Positions 48,280 to 57,446 of a stretch of 63,101 nt of DNA are shown one piece after another. The translations under genes were made by a program, and so were the position numbers. Source of the stretch: an uncultured Steroidobacter sp. (GTDB lineage Bacteria; Pseudomonadota; Gammaproteobacteria; Steroidobacterales; Steroidobacteraceae); contig CAMLEO010000005.1 in assembly GCA_946478975.1 (NCBI GenBank), forward strand, positions 1-63,101. Direction: 5' to 3'. The notes beneath the pieces are model-generated. The model saw only the letters and a list, made by a program, of their open reading frames with translations, ran no database searches and was not told where the DNA came from. Position 1 is the first letter of the stretch; each line of letters opens with the position of its first letter.

Positions 48280-49140
48280 GTGGCCAACAGAATCTGGACG
48301 CTGGCGAAATGCGCGGTGACGCACTGGGTGGACGACCGGTCCTCGACGGCCGGCGCTGCGCTGGCGTTCTTTTCCGCTTTTTCCCTGGCGCCGCTGTTGG
48401 TCATCCTGCTCACCGTGGCCGGCTGGATCGTAGGCACGGAAGCCGCGTACGGGCAACTGAGCGATACATTGACGCAATTGTTCGGACGCGCGACCGCCAA
48501 CGTGTTGTTGGTGGCCATGAAGCATTCGCAGGAGTCCGAAGGCATCGCCGCCGCCGCGATCAGCATCGTGAGCTTGTTCATCGGCGCGACCACCGTGTTC
48601 GCGGCCCTGGAGGAGGCGCTCGATAACATCTGGCGGGCGCAGTCGCTGGCGCCGAGCGGCATCTGGGGCTGGCTGCGCGTGCGCATCCTGTCGTTTGGAA
48701 TGATCCTGGCAGTCGGATTCCTGCTGCTGGTGTCGCTGTCCATCACGGCCGCGCTTTCTTCGCTGCGATCCATCATCGCCGCTCGCTTTACCGAGTTGGT
48801 GATCGTCACCAGCGTGCTGGACTTTGTGATTTCCGTGGCGCTGGTTACCGGGCTGATCGCGCTGATCTATCGTTATCTGCCATCGAGACGCCTGCCGTGG
48901 CGGCCGGCGCTGATCGGCGGGTTCGTCACCGCGTTGTTGTTTGATCTGGGCCGATGGCTGATCGGTTTATATCTTGCGAGAGCGACGCAACCGTCGGCGT
49001 TCGGTGCAGCGGCGTCGTTCGCCGCGATGCTGTTGTGGTTGTATTACTCGGCGCAGATATTTTTGCTAGGTGCCGAGTTCACCGCCTGCGCCGGCGGCAT
49101 CCGAGACGACGACAAGCCGCAGGATGACAAGTCTCAGTGA
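48280..49140 (+). CDS. YihY/BrkB family inner-membrane protein
   Basis: A 286-aa membrane protein with about six TM helices: VDDRSSTAGAALAFFSAFSLAPLLVILL (BrkB signature), LFIGATTVFAALEEALDNIWR, ILSFGMILAVGFLLLVSL, VISVALVTGLIALIYRYLPSR and a C-terminal ASFAAMLLWLYYSAQIFLLGAEFT. The family (formerly misnamed ribonuclease BN) is thought to be a transporter, function unsettled. The start is GTG at 48280 with no strong ribosome site; no better start exists. Confidence 0.88.
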   Translation: MANRIWTLAKCAVTHWVDDRSSTAGAALAFFSAFSLAPLLVILLTVAGWIVGTEAAYGQLSDTLTQLFGRATANVLLVAMKHSQESEGIAAAAISIVSLFIGATTVFAALEEALDNIWRAQSLAPSGIWGWLRVRILSFGMILAVGFLLLVSLSITAALSSLRSIIAARFTELVIVTSVLDFVISVALVTGLIALIYRYLPSRRLPWRPALIGGFVTALLFDLGRWLIGLYLARATQPSAFGAAASFAAMLLWLYYSAQIFLLGAEFTACAGGIRDDDKPQDDKSQ

Positions 49141-49604
49141 GTCGTGGCCGAGAAGCGCCGCACCTGGCGGATTCTTTCTATATCTGACGCGTGATACGCC
49201 GAGCGGCGCGCGTGATCCTCTTCTTCATCACGAATATCGGCCAGCCCGCAGACTTCATAAGTAAAGCGTACGAACAGCGCTTCCGGCGCCGGCTCTTCGA
49301 TGCGCATGGTCAGCGTGCTGCCGGCAAACAGTCCGGCGGCATCGGCGCGAATGGTCAAAGAATCGTTGGGAGTGAATTCAACTTCGTCAGCGAGACAATA
49401 ACTGCCGCGATGGATCTGGCGACGCAGCCGGCCCGGCGCGATTTCGTGCACGTCGGCAGCATCGATGGATTCATCCAGCACTTGTGGGATCACGACTGTG
49501 TGATGCAGGCCGCGCCACAGCTGTTCGCGCGTCAGCCAGGGGCTCACGATGTTCTCCGGATCGTTGATCCGGACGATGTGCTCGTGCCGCAAAGTATTGG
49601 CCAT
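49134..49604 (-). CDS. AtaL-like / DUF1857 SRPBCC-fold protein
   Basis: A 156-aa protein with the DUF1857 pattern: an initial strand HEHIVRINDPENIVSPWLTREQLWRGL, then VHEIAPGRLRRQIHRG and LTMRIEEPAPEALFVRFTYEV. These proteins belong to the SRPBCC (START/Bet v1-like) superfamily and may bind hydrophobic ligands. The C-terminus overlaps the YihY end by 7 nt, convergent. Confidence 0.78.
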   Translation of the reverse strand: MANTLRHEHIVRINDPENIVSPWLTREQLWRGLHHTVVIPQVLDESIDAADVHEIAPGRLRRQIHRGSYCLADEVEFTPNDSLTIRADAAGLFAGSTLTMRIEEPAPEALFVRFTYEVCGLADIRDEEEDHARRSAYHASDIERIRQVRRFSATTH

Positions 49605-49655
49605 GCGGCCGCTAGAGTGACGGCCGCTGCGTGCGGATTCAAGCCCGAAGATTTT

Positions 49656-50543
49656 CTAGGGCAGGTTGCGGGTGAGCGTCTGCTTGTCGTCGAGCGAGAC
49701 GTTGACGATGTTCCGGAACGCCAGGTCTTCGTTGGTCGCCGGATCGTCGTCGTTGCCGCGGCACGTGACGGCCATGGTGTAGTCGCCGGCGGGCAGCACG
49801 CGCAAGGAATAGGTCAAGGAACTGTTGCTATTGCCGAACACCGGCGAAGTCGCAAACGGCTCGACGCCCGAGCCATCCAGATCGTCGGGAGTGATGTTCT
49901 TGCCCTGGAACAGATACACGGCGCCTTCGCTGAGCGAGTCGCCCGCGGAGCAGGTCACCGTCAGGGTGCCTTGAATGCTGCTGACATCTTTACTGCGCAC
50001 CGCACGCAGCACCGGCGTGAACGTGTATTCCTTTTTGTCGTTATCGAAGGCGAGCGACTGCCGCAGGTCCAGCATCAATGTATATGCATCGGACGAGTTG
50101 TCGTTCTTTTTGACTTTGAGGCTGAGCGACGCGTAGTCGCCCTGCGCGATGTTCATGGGAAATTGCCGGGTCGAGCCGGATACGGTCACGAATGCTTCGC
50201 TGTTGCTCTGATCTGTATCCATCAACAGGCGCACGCCGGTGTAAGTGCCGTCGGCCAGCTTCTCGCTGGTGAACAGCCGGAGCAGGTTGTTGTCGTTGGT
50301 ATAGTCCAGAAAGTCCAGTGACAGCGGATCGGTGAACTCCAGCGTTTTCGTGCCGCTGCTGCCGGTGAATTCCAGGCCGCGGATCTTGGCGACGACCTGG
50401 TTGATGTTGGGATCGGACGGATACTCCGTCGCCATATCCATCGTCACTTTGCCGTCGCAGCCTGCCAGCAGGGCAAGCAGCGCGACCGCACCCAGTCGTA
50501 CGGACCGAGCTGAACGTTGTGTGAGGCCGAGCTGAATGGACAT
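49656..50543 (-). CDS. DUF4382 lipoprotein
   Basis: A 295-aa predicted lipoprotein. The signal peptide has a lipobox LLALLAGCDG (lipidated Cys at residue ~31). The mature part is beta-rich: VVAKIRGLEFTGSSGTKTLEF, DGTYTGVRLLMDTDQS, LMLDLRQSLAFDNDKKEYTFTPVLRAV and a second Ig-like part ending NIVNVSLDDKQTLTRNLP. The DUF4382 pattern (a metal/cell-surface beta-sandwich) is followed by a carboxypeptidase-like segment. Function unknown. ATG 50543 was chosen since it gives a standard signal peptide; a 34-codon upstream extension is unlikely. Confidence 0.82.
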   Translation of the reverse strand: MSIQLGLTQRSARSVRLGAVALLALLAGCDGKVTMDMATEYPSDPNINQVVAKIRGLEFTGSSGTKTLEFTDPLSLDFLDYTNDNNLLRLFTSEKLADGTYTGVRLLMDTDQSNSEAFVTVSGSTRQFPMNIAQGDYASLSLKVKKNDNSSDAYTLMLDLRQSLAFDNDKKEYTFTPVLRAVRSKDVSSIQGTLTVTCSAGDSLSEGAVYLFQGKNITPDDLDGSGVEPFATSPVFGNSNSSLTYSLRVLPAGDYTMAVTCRGNDDDPATNEDLAFRNIVNVSLDDKQTLTRNLP

Positions 50544-50749
50544 GGAGCTTGAGTACCCTGATCTCGTCGTGTTCCGTGACGAAGCTTTGGCCACCGCCTG
50601 CAGGCAGAAGTTCCTCGCTGCTTCGTACAAGCAATGTTCGCACATCCGGGTGCCCGAAAGGACACGTCACAGCCTACCCATGCACCCCTACTCTGCGCAC
50701 CGGGCGAGTGCAGGTCGAGTTCTCACGATGCGGCGAAGCGGGAGCCGGT

Positions 50750-51031
50750 ATGGATCGAGGTGTGGTGGTCGGCGGGCTGATGATTTGCGGCAGTTTCCTG
50801 CTCGCGACTTCGCTCAATCGCTCCGCCGTTAAAGAAACCCCGCCTGCCGCGCCGGCCGCTGCCCCCGCCGAAGCGCCGATCGCCCCAGCGCTTTCCTCTG
50901 AACCTGCCGATGAGTCCAAATCCGCGTCCTGTGACAGTGGCGCGAGCGGCAGCACGACCAAGCCCGTCGTCGTGGATGCGCCGAAGCAGGGTGACCTTCC
51001 GGGTAATGGGCGCAAGGCCTGTTCGCAGTAA
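50750..51031 (+). CDS. Small membrane-anchored hypothetical protein
   Basis: A 93-aa protein with one N-terminal hydrophobic helix (VVVGGLMICGSFLLATSL, residues ~5-22) and a Pro/Ala/Glu-rich, probably disordered, periplasmic tail (PAAPAAAPAEAPIAPAL) with two Cys residues. Starts at ATG 50750 with GGGAG 5 nt upstream. Codes in the same direction as, and 163 bp before, the giant sensor protein. Not recognised. Confidence 0.6.
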   Translation: MDRGVVVGGLMICGSFLLATSLNRSAVKETPPAAPAAAPAEAPIAPALSSEPADESKSASCDSGASGSTTKPVVVDAPKQGDLPGNGRKACSQ

Positions 51032-51194
51032 GAATCCAGCACGAGGCCGCGGCTGGTTGCAATGCCACCGCAGCTGAGCGCTCCGTTCTCCTCCCGCTCG
51101 GACCGCACAGCGCACCTGGTCGCGGCTTCTCCTGATTTATTTAATTCGGGATCGGGCATCCTGCCACGACCCGTAATACTTGGGGTGACACCCA

Positions 51195-54100
51195 ATGGAA
51201 GCCGCGGCCGCATCCGTGTCCACCTCACCTCCGCGGCGGCGGTTACCTCTCGCGCAGCTCTTGTTTGCCGCCGCCGGCGTCGCATTACTGATCATTGGCG
51301 GCGCGTACGCATTGCGATTCGTCAGCGCCACGACCTTTCATAAGGAACGCGCGTTCCGGGTGCTGGATGAGATCGGCAGCCAGCTGGACAACCTGCAGCG
51401 CACGCTTTCCAACCAGCTGCGGCTGATGCCCGTCGAGCTGCCAGGCCAGCAGCGCGAGGCCTACCAGCGGCGGCTTGCGATCCAAGGTCCGAAGGTCGGC
51501 GTGGCAGGCGTCAGCAAAGAACTCTTCACGCACGCCTGCACGCAAACGAATCGTTACGTTTGGTCCCTGCGACCTCACGATCCAGGCGTTCCATACACCA
51601 CGTTCGCCTGCACTCCGGAGCCGCAACCCAGCGCCGACGGGCAGTTGCTCGCGGTTGCGTTTCAAGGCTCGACGGCAGAAACCGTCGAACGTTTCGTTTC
51701 GCAAACATTCTTCGACGAGGTGCTGCTGACGCTGAGCGACGGCACGGTCGTCGCGGCCATTCCTCGCAGGATCGAAATGCGTGCGGCGGATGTGCCGTTG
51801 CATCCTGCCAAGTCGGCGCGCCTCGGCATCGTCAACGCAGCGGCGCTGTTGAGTCATAACGAAGAAGACAAGAAAACTTCCACGCCGCCCTCGCAGCCCG
51901 AGCTGTCGTCAGCACGGATTGGGGATGAAAACTATCGCGTATTCGTGCGCGTCGTGCAGCCTCGTTACGGCACTTATATCGAGCAGGACAACGGCACGGC
52001 CGCCGCGAGACAGGAACGATTGTATTTGATCGGCTTGAAACGACTGGACGTGCGCGCCGATCTCGCGAGCTCGCTGGAGCCGGGCGGACGTTTCCTGCTG
52101 ACGATCCTCACATTGCTTGCGTTCCTGGTTTGGCCGTTAGCCAACGTGCGCGCGAAATCCCCGGACGATTCGATTGCCTGGCCGGAAGCGATTGCGTGTC
52201 TCGCCTCGGTGGTTCTGATTCCCGCCGTCCTCGCGATCGCGGCGGTCTGGGTCTGGAGCTATCAAGGATTGCTGGCGTGGGCCGATGCGGGCTCAGTGAG
52301 ATATGCGCACAGCGTCGCCGATACGTTGCAAGCGGAGCTGCACGAAGGCAGGCAGCTGCTCGAACAGTACGAGCCGTTGTATCGCCAGTCCAAAACGGAC
52401 AGTACCGGCGCTGCGATTCCGATCCGCTCTCGCGACGGTGGCGGGTTCGTGATGGGCCACGTTGCCAGTTGCAGCAAGTTGCAGGATCGCACGTGCGTGA
52501 TCGAAGTGACGCCGCAGGAGGCGGGCAAATGGCGAGGCTGGACGACTTTCTCATCGGTGTTCGCCACCGACTCGCGAGGTGCGCGCGACGGTGAGCGCTA
52601 CACCGTCTACGAAGCGCCGCTGGTGAAGTCGGACGCGAACTACGACAACCGGGAATATTTTCGAGCGCTTCAACGCGGCGATGGTTGGGTGATTCCCGCC
52701 TCCGGCGCGAGCAAGAGCGAGACCTTCGTCGCCCAACGTATATTCAGCGGCAGCGACGGTTCACGAGTGTTGCAAATAGCGGTGCCGCGCGCTGCGAGTC
52801 CGAAGTGCGACACTGGCTTTTGCGGAATCGTGACCGGCAGTGCGACGTTTCATACCCTGGCGGCGGCCGTGTCGCCGCCCCTGCTGAGCTTCGCCGTCAT
52901 CGATCGCGACAGCGGCATCGTTTTGTTTCACAGCGACGACAGCCGCAGCCTGGCGGAGAACTTCTTCGTCGAAACCGAGCGCAATCCGCAGTTGCTCGCG
53001 CTGACGGAAGTCGGGCAGAGCGGCTCGTTCAGCGGCCGCTACATGGGCGCGGGCTACCGTTTCTTTCATTTGCCGGTGCACGATGCTCCCTGGAGCGTCG
53101 TCGTGTTTTATTCGGTGAAGGAAGTCGGCGATCTGCCCTGGCACGCGGTGTTCACCGCGCTGGCCGCTTATGCCGGAGCGCTGCTCCTGGTGATGTCGAC
53201 CTCGCTACTCGGCATGTGGGTGTGGGCCAAGCGCAATCGTAAGAGCGTGCTCAACATCGCCGCGGGTTTCTGGGAGCGCACCGGGCGCTCGTGCAGTTAC
53301 GCGCGGTGGGGCCTGGCGCTGTTCGCAATCGCGCTCAGTCTGGTCACGCTGTACGAGGTCATGGCGCGGCCAGTGAGTTTGATCACGCAGATCATGTGGG
53401 GAGTGCTGGCGCTCGCGGCGCTGGCAGTGCTGCTCCAACACAGATTTGCGATTCACAGTATTTGTATTTCGCTGTGGCTGCTGCTGATCTCCGCAATCCC
53501 GGCGGCGTGGATGGCGTTGGGATATCACGACGTGCAAGTGCAAGGCCTGTTGCGCGATGGCTTGCTCGGGGCTGCGCGCGATATTCAACACAGAAGATTC
53601 GTTATCTCCGACGACTTGCGGCGCTGGTTGGCGTCCAGCGAGGCTCGCATGGCGGAGTTCCCATCACCTTGGGCTTTGGCGCAGCCTTCTAAAGTGATGC
53701 CGGTGCCCGGCTATGCACTGGGCTCGTGCCGCGGAGGTTCGGCACCGGACAATCTCTGGGCGATGTGTGTTTTCGATGAGCCGCCGCTCGCGACGTTGAT
53801 CACACGGCGCGAGCTCGACTTCTGGCGGCGCGAAACCTGGGACGCCTCGGTGCAGGCGGAAACGCAGCAGCGTCGGATTCGTCTGCTCGGTCGCATGAAC
53901 GGCTGGAACCCGGTGTGCAAGCCCGACGGCACCGCCGAGAAATGTTCCTTCCGCACCGACGACGGCCAGGCATTCACGATCCGCACTGAGGCCGCGAAAG
54001 GTGAAGTCGCGCATGGAGATGCAGACGAAACGCGGTTTGCGGGCATCGCGCGCTTCGTCAGCGGCATCGGTGCGTTGTTGGCGGCGATCTTTGTCACCTG

Positions 54101-55067
54101 GCTGCTTTCGCTGTTCATATCCCGTCGCGTGCTGGGAGATGACCTCCGGACCCGCGCCGTCCCGCGAGGCCATCATGGTGTGCTGTTCTATCCACGCCGC
54201 ATGCGTAACGAAGACGTGGATCGCATCTTCCGGGGCCTGCGTCCGGCAAACGCCAGTGAGACGGCCACTGTGACTCGTGTGAATGTCGCGACCAAGGCGC
54301 TCTACACCGAGCTCGCCGCCGAGCGCGTCATCGAAGGGCCGGTGTTGCTGACGAATCTGGACATCGCGTTGGTCGACGCATCTCGTCGTCGCGACATTCT
54401 GGATGCACTGGAGCGTCTGGCGGACAACCCGCGAGTGCAGCTGTTGATCCTGTGCCGCCGCTCGCCCATCGATCAGCTCTACCATCCGGAGCGCTATCCG
54501 GAATCAGGCGCGGAGCACACCTGTGCCCTGGATGAGTCGCTGCGCTGGGACAACGTGCTGCAGAAGTTCGAATGTCGTGAGATCGAAAACATGGACGCGC
54601 CGCGCACCCATCCGTCGCTGGCGACGGTCGATCATCATCGCACCTGGAAGCTCTGCACCCGCTCGGAACGTTTGTTGTTGTACGACCTGGCGCGCGGTCG
54701 CCTGGCGAATCCTCGGAACGCTGCGGTGATCGATGCTTTGATTTCGCGCGGGCTGTTGAAGCTCGATCCGTGGCCGAAGATCGCCGATGAAAGCTTCGAA
54801 GAATTCGTGCGCACGGCCGAGAGCGCCGAGGAGCTTGCGCAATGGCAGCGGGACGCCATGCGTGGAACGGGTCGGTGGCGGAGCACGCTGATCACCATCT
54901 TGCTCATCGCGCTGCTGTTGGCGGTCGTATGGTTCAGCTGGTCGGCGGGCGACAAGTTCAAGATTATGTCGGCCATCGTTGCGGGTGCAGTCGCATTCCT
55001 CGGCCAGATCGGGCAAGCGTTCAACTTCGTTCGCAGCAACTCAGGGAGCGGCCGCGCCGGCGGCTGA
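51195..55067 (+). CDS. 1290-aa multi-sensor membrane protein of unknown function
   Basis: No family assigned. Predicted TM helices at ~17-38, ~298-322, ~333-360, ~652-680, ~704-725, ~733-750, ~757-775, ~955-980, ~1229-1250 and ~1256-1275. They enclose three large extracytoplasmic stretches (~40-297, ~362-650, ~780-950); the second has the look of a dCache/PDC sensor (FHTLAAAVSPPLLSFAVIDRDSGIVLFHSD; NPQLLALTEVGQSG). The cytoplasmic part ~985-1225 has a Walker-B-like strand PVLLTNLDIALVD and a sensor-like LLILCRRSPIDQL but no Walker A, followed by a winged-helix-like segment (ERLLLYDLARGRLANPRNAA). Possibly a degenerate STAND/AAA-type module coupled to sensors. Start ATG overlaps a TTGGG/CCCAA hairpin (51180-51195). 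Confidence 0.8.
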   Translation: MEAAAASVSTSPPRRRLPLAQLLFAAAGVALLIIGGAYALRFVSATTFHKERAFRVLDEIGSQLDNLQRTLSNQLRLMPVELPGQQREAYQRRLAIQGPKVGVAGVSKELFTHACTQTNRYVWSLRPHDPGVPYTTFACTPEPQPSADGQLLAVAFQGSTAETVERFVSQTFFDEVLLTLSDGTVVAAIPRRIEMRAADVPLHPAKSARLGIVNAAALLSHNEEDKKTSTPPSQPELSSARIGDENYRVFVRVVQPRYGTYIEQDNGTAAARQERLYLIGLKRLDVRADLASSLEPGGRFLLTILTLLAFLVWPLANVRAKSPDDSIAWPEAIACLASVVLIPAVLAIAAVWVWSYQGLLAWADAGSVRYAHSVADTLQAELHEGRQLLEQYEPLYRQSKTDSTGAAIPIRSRDGGGFVMGHVASCSKLQDRTCVIEVTPQEAGKWRGWTTFSSVFATDSRGARDGERYTVYEAPLVKSDANYDNREYFRALQRGDGWVIPASGASKSETFVAQRIFSGSDGSRVLQIAVPRAASPKCDTGFCGIVTGSATFHTLAAAVSPPLLSFAVIDRDSGIVLFHSDDSRSLAENFFVETERNPQLLALTEVGQSGSFSGRYMGAGYRFFHLPVHDAPWSVVVFYSVKEVGDLPWHAVFTALAAYAGALLLVMSTSLLGMWVWAKRNRKSVLNIAAGFWERTGRSCSYARWGLALFAIALSLVTLYEVMARPVSLITQIMWGVLALAALAVLLQHRFAIHSICISLWLLLISAIPAAWMALGYHDVQVQGLLRDGLLGAARDIQHRRFVISDDLRRWLASSEARMAEFPSPWALAQPSKVMPVPGYALGSCRGGSAPDNLWAMCVFDEPPLATLITRRELDFWRRETWDASVQAETQQRRIRLLGRMNGWNPVCKPDGTAEKCSFRTDDGQAFTIRTEAAKGEVAHGDADETRFAGIARFVSGIGALLAAIFVTWLLSLFISRRVLGDDLRTRAVPRGHHGVLFYPRRMRNEDVDRIFRGLRPANASETATVTRVNVATKALYTELAAERVIEGPVLLTNLDIALVDASRRRDILDALERLADNPRVQLLILCRRSPIDQLYHPERYPESGAEHTCALDESLRWDNVLQKFECREIENMDAPRTHPSLATVDHHRTWKLCTRSERLLLYDLARGRLANPRNAAVIDALISRGLLKLDPWPKIADESFEEFVRTAESAEELAQWQRDAMRGTGRWRSTLITILLIALLLAVVWFSWSAGDKFKIMSAIVAGAVAFLGQIGQAFNFVRSNSGSGRAGG

Positions 55068-55092
55068 GCGCGACCTGCTACCATTCGCGCGA

Positions 55093-56109
55093 ATGGGTAC
55101 ATTCGTGCGTCTGTCTGTTTGCGCTTTCGCTCTCGCCGTCGCTGCGTGCTCTCGCACGCCGGAGGAACTGGCGCTGTCCGGCCCGACAATGGGCACGACC
55201 TACTCAGTCAAGGTCGCCCATGCTCCGCAAGGAATCGATGAAGCTGCCGTTCGCCGCGTGACGGACGAAGTTCTCGATCGCATCGATCGGACCATGTCCG
55301 GCTATCGCGTCGATTCCGAAATCTCGCGCTTCAACAGCTCCACCTCGACCGAGTGGTTCGATGTTTCATCGGATCTTGCGACCGTCGTGGACGCCGCGCT
55401 TCAGGTGAGCCGGCAATCCGGCGGCGCTTTCGATGTCACCGTCGGCCCTCTGGTCGCCGCATGGGGATTCGGCCCGTCGGGCGAACCGGTCGATCTGCCC
55501 GACGATGCTCGCTTGGCGGAACTGCGCACGCATGTGGGCTATGGAAAATTACAGGCGCGACTCGACCCGCCGGCGCTGCGCAAGGAAGATCCGGCGCTGC
55601 GGGTCGATCTCAACGGCATCGCGCCCGGTTATTCGGTGGATCTGCTCGCGCAGAAGCTGCAGTCGCTGGCAATTCACGATTACATGATCGACATCGGCGG
55701 CGAGGTCCGGGCGGAAGGGCGCAACGGGCACGGGCAGCTGTGGCGGATCGCCGTCGAGCGTCCCATCGATGCCGAACCCGAGCCGTATGCGATCGTGCAG
55801 ATCGACAACGCAGCGGTGACAACCTCAGGTGAGTATCGTCACTACTTCGATCGCGACGGCAAACGCTACTCGCACACCATCGATCCGCGTACCGGCCGGC
55901 CCGTGCAGCACAGCCTCGCCTCGGTGGTAGTGATCGCACCCACGTCGATGCTCACGGATGCGTGGGCCACCGCGTTCAATGTGCTCGGCACTGAAGAAGG
56001 GCACGCGCTTGCGACCAGGCTCGATATGCCGGCGCTGTTCATCGATGCGGAGGGCGGGAAGCTGCGCTCCGTCACGACGCCACGATTTCCCCCGTACCTG
56101 GCTCCCTAG
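55093..56109 (+). CDS. apbE: FAD:protein FMN transferase (ApbE)
   Basis: A 338-aa lipoprotein (ALAVAACSR lipobox) that flavinylates proteins such as NqrB/NqrC or RnfG/D by moving FMN from FAD to a Thr. Motifs: TMGTTYSVKV, MSGYRVDSEISRFN, GGAFDVTVGPLVAAWGF, VDLNGIAPGYSVD, MIDIGGEVRAEG, HTIDPRTGRPVQH and the Mg-site SMLTDAWATAFNVLG. ATG at 55093 lies 25 bp after the stop of the giant membrane protein, so cotranscription is likely. No flavoprotein substrate gene is adjacent. Confidence 0.92.
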   Translation: MGTFVRLSVCAFALAVAACSRTPEELALSGPTMGTTYSVKVAHAPQGIDEAAVRRVTDEVLDRIDRTMSGYRVDSEISRFNSSTSTEWFDVSSDLATVVDAALQVSRQSGGAFDVTVGPLVAAWGFGPSGEPVDLPDDARLAELRTHVGYGKLQARLDPPALRKEDPALRVDLNGIAPGYSVDLLAQKLQSLAIHDYMIDIGGEVRAEGRNGHGQLWRIAVERPIDAEPEPYAIVQIDNAAVTTSGEYRHYFDRDGKRYSHTIDPRTGRPVQHSLASVVVIAPTSMLTDAWATAFNVLGTEEGHALATRLDMPALFIDAEGGKLRSVTTPRFPPYLAP

Positions 56110-56131
56110 TTCTCTGTTGGAAGGAACAATC

Positions 56132-57445
56132 ATGAAATCGATGATCAGAGCAGTTCTCGCTGCCACGGCTTCGCTGAGCGCCGCTGCCGCCATCGCGGAC
56201 ATTTCGCCCGCGCAAGTCGACACTGCAGCCAGCAGCGTCGCACCGAAAGTCGTCGCCTGGCGCCGGGACATTCACCAGCATCCCGAGCTGTCGAATCGCG
56301 AAGTGCGTACCTCGAAACTGGTGGTCGAGCATTTGAAGAAGCTGGGCCTGGAGGTGCACACCGGCATCGCGCACACCGGCGTGTACGCTGTTCTCAAAGG
56401 CGGCAAGCCTGGCCCCGTGATTGCTTTGCGCGCCGATATGGACGCGCTGCCGGTGGCGGAACAGGTCGATGTGCCGTTCAAGTCGACGGTGACGACCGAA
56501 TATCTGGGCAAGAAAGTCGGCGTGATGCACGCGTGCGGCCACGACGCGCACGTTGCCAATCTCATGGGCATCGCCGAGATGCTGGTCTCCATGCGCAAAG
56601 AGCTGCCGGGCACCGTGCTGTTTATTTTCCAGCCCGCCGAAGAAGGCGCGCCGGAGGGCGAGGAGGGCGGTGCTTCGCTGATGTTGAAAGAAGGCTTGTT
56701 CAGCGAGGTGAAGCCCGAGGCCGTGTTCGGGCTGCATGTGAGCTCGTCGTTGAACAGCGGCATGATCGGCTATCGTTCCGGGCCGTTCATGGCCGCGTCC
56801 GATTCGTTCCGGATCGAAGTCATCGGCCGTCAATCGCACGGCTCGCGTCCCTGGTCGGGCATCGATCCCATCGTCGCCGGCTCGCAGATCGTGGTCGCAT
56901 TACAAACGATCGTCAGCCGCCAGATCGACATCACTCAATTGCCCGCGGTTGTGACCATCGGCAAGTTCGACGGCGGCGTTCGTCACAACATCATTCCGGA
57001 TCGGGCGGAGTTGTACGGCACGCTGCGAACCTTCGATAAAGGCATGCGTTCGGACATCATGTCTCGCATCGAACGGACTGCGACCAACGTTGCCGCTTCG
57101 AGTGGCGCGCAAGCGAATGTGAAGTTCGACAAGTCGAACAACCCGGTGGTGATGAACAACCCGCAGCTCACCGAACGTGCGTTGCCGACGCTGCGGCGAG
57201 TGGCGGGCGACGACAAAGTGGTGGTCCTGCCGCTGGTCACCGGCTCCGAAGACTTTGCGCACTACGCTGATGTGGTGCCGGGACTGTTCTTTTATGTGGG
57301 TGTGACGCCGCCGGGCAAAGATGCGCTTACCGCGCCGAGCAATCACTCGCCGCTGTTTTATATCGATGAGCCTGGGATGGCGCTGGCGACGCGTGCGCTG
57401 GCGGCGGTCGCGATCGACTACCTGCAAGCGGCGAGCGCGAAATAG
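56132..57445 (+). CDS. Exported M20-family amidohydrolase (peptidase)
   Basis: A 437-aa metallopeptidase of the M20D amidohydrolase group with signal peptide MKSMIRAVLAATASLSAAAA. Zinc-site motifs: WRRDIHQHPELSNRE, RADMDALPVAE, MHACGHDAHVANLMG, FQPAEEGAPEGE and SEDFAHYADVVPG; dimerisation domain around residues ~195-310. Members hydrolyse N-acyl amino acids or small peptides. An AAGGA ribosome site precedes the ATG by 6 nt; it follows apbE by 22 bp. Confidence 0.92.
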   Translation: MKSMIRAVLAATASLSAAAAIADISPAQVDTAASSVAPKVVAWRRDIHQHPELSNREVRTSKLVVEHLKKLGLEVHTGIAHTGVYAVLKGGKPGPVIALRADMDALPVAEQVDVPFKSTVTTEYLGKKVGVMHACGHDAHVANLMGIAEMLVSMRKELPGTVLFIFQPAEEGAPEGEEGGASLMLKEGLFSEVKPEAVFGLHVSSSLNSGMIGYRSGPFMAASDSFRIEVIGRQSHGSRPWSGIDPIVAGSQIVVALQTIVSRQIDITQLPAVVTIGKFDGGVRHNIIPDRAELYGTLRTFDKGMRSDIMSRIERTATNVAASSGAQANVKFDKSNNPVVMNNPQLTERALPTLRRVAGDDKVVVLPLVTGSEDFAHYADVVPGLFFYVGVTPPGKDALTAPSNHSPLFYIDEPGMALATRALAAVAIDYLQAASAK

Positions 57446-57446
57446 A

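Noticed and set aside
49191..50321. 376-codon plus-strand open frame across the AtaL-like and DUF4382 genes
   Set aside because: Fully antisense to two minus-strand genes with signal peptide, lipobox or family motifs; its own product resembles nothing.
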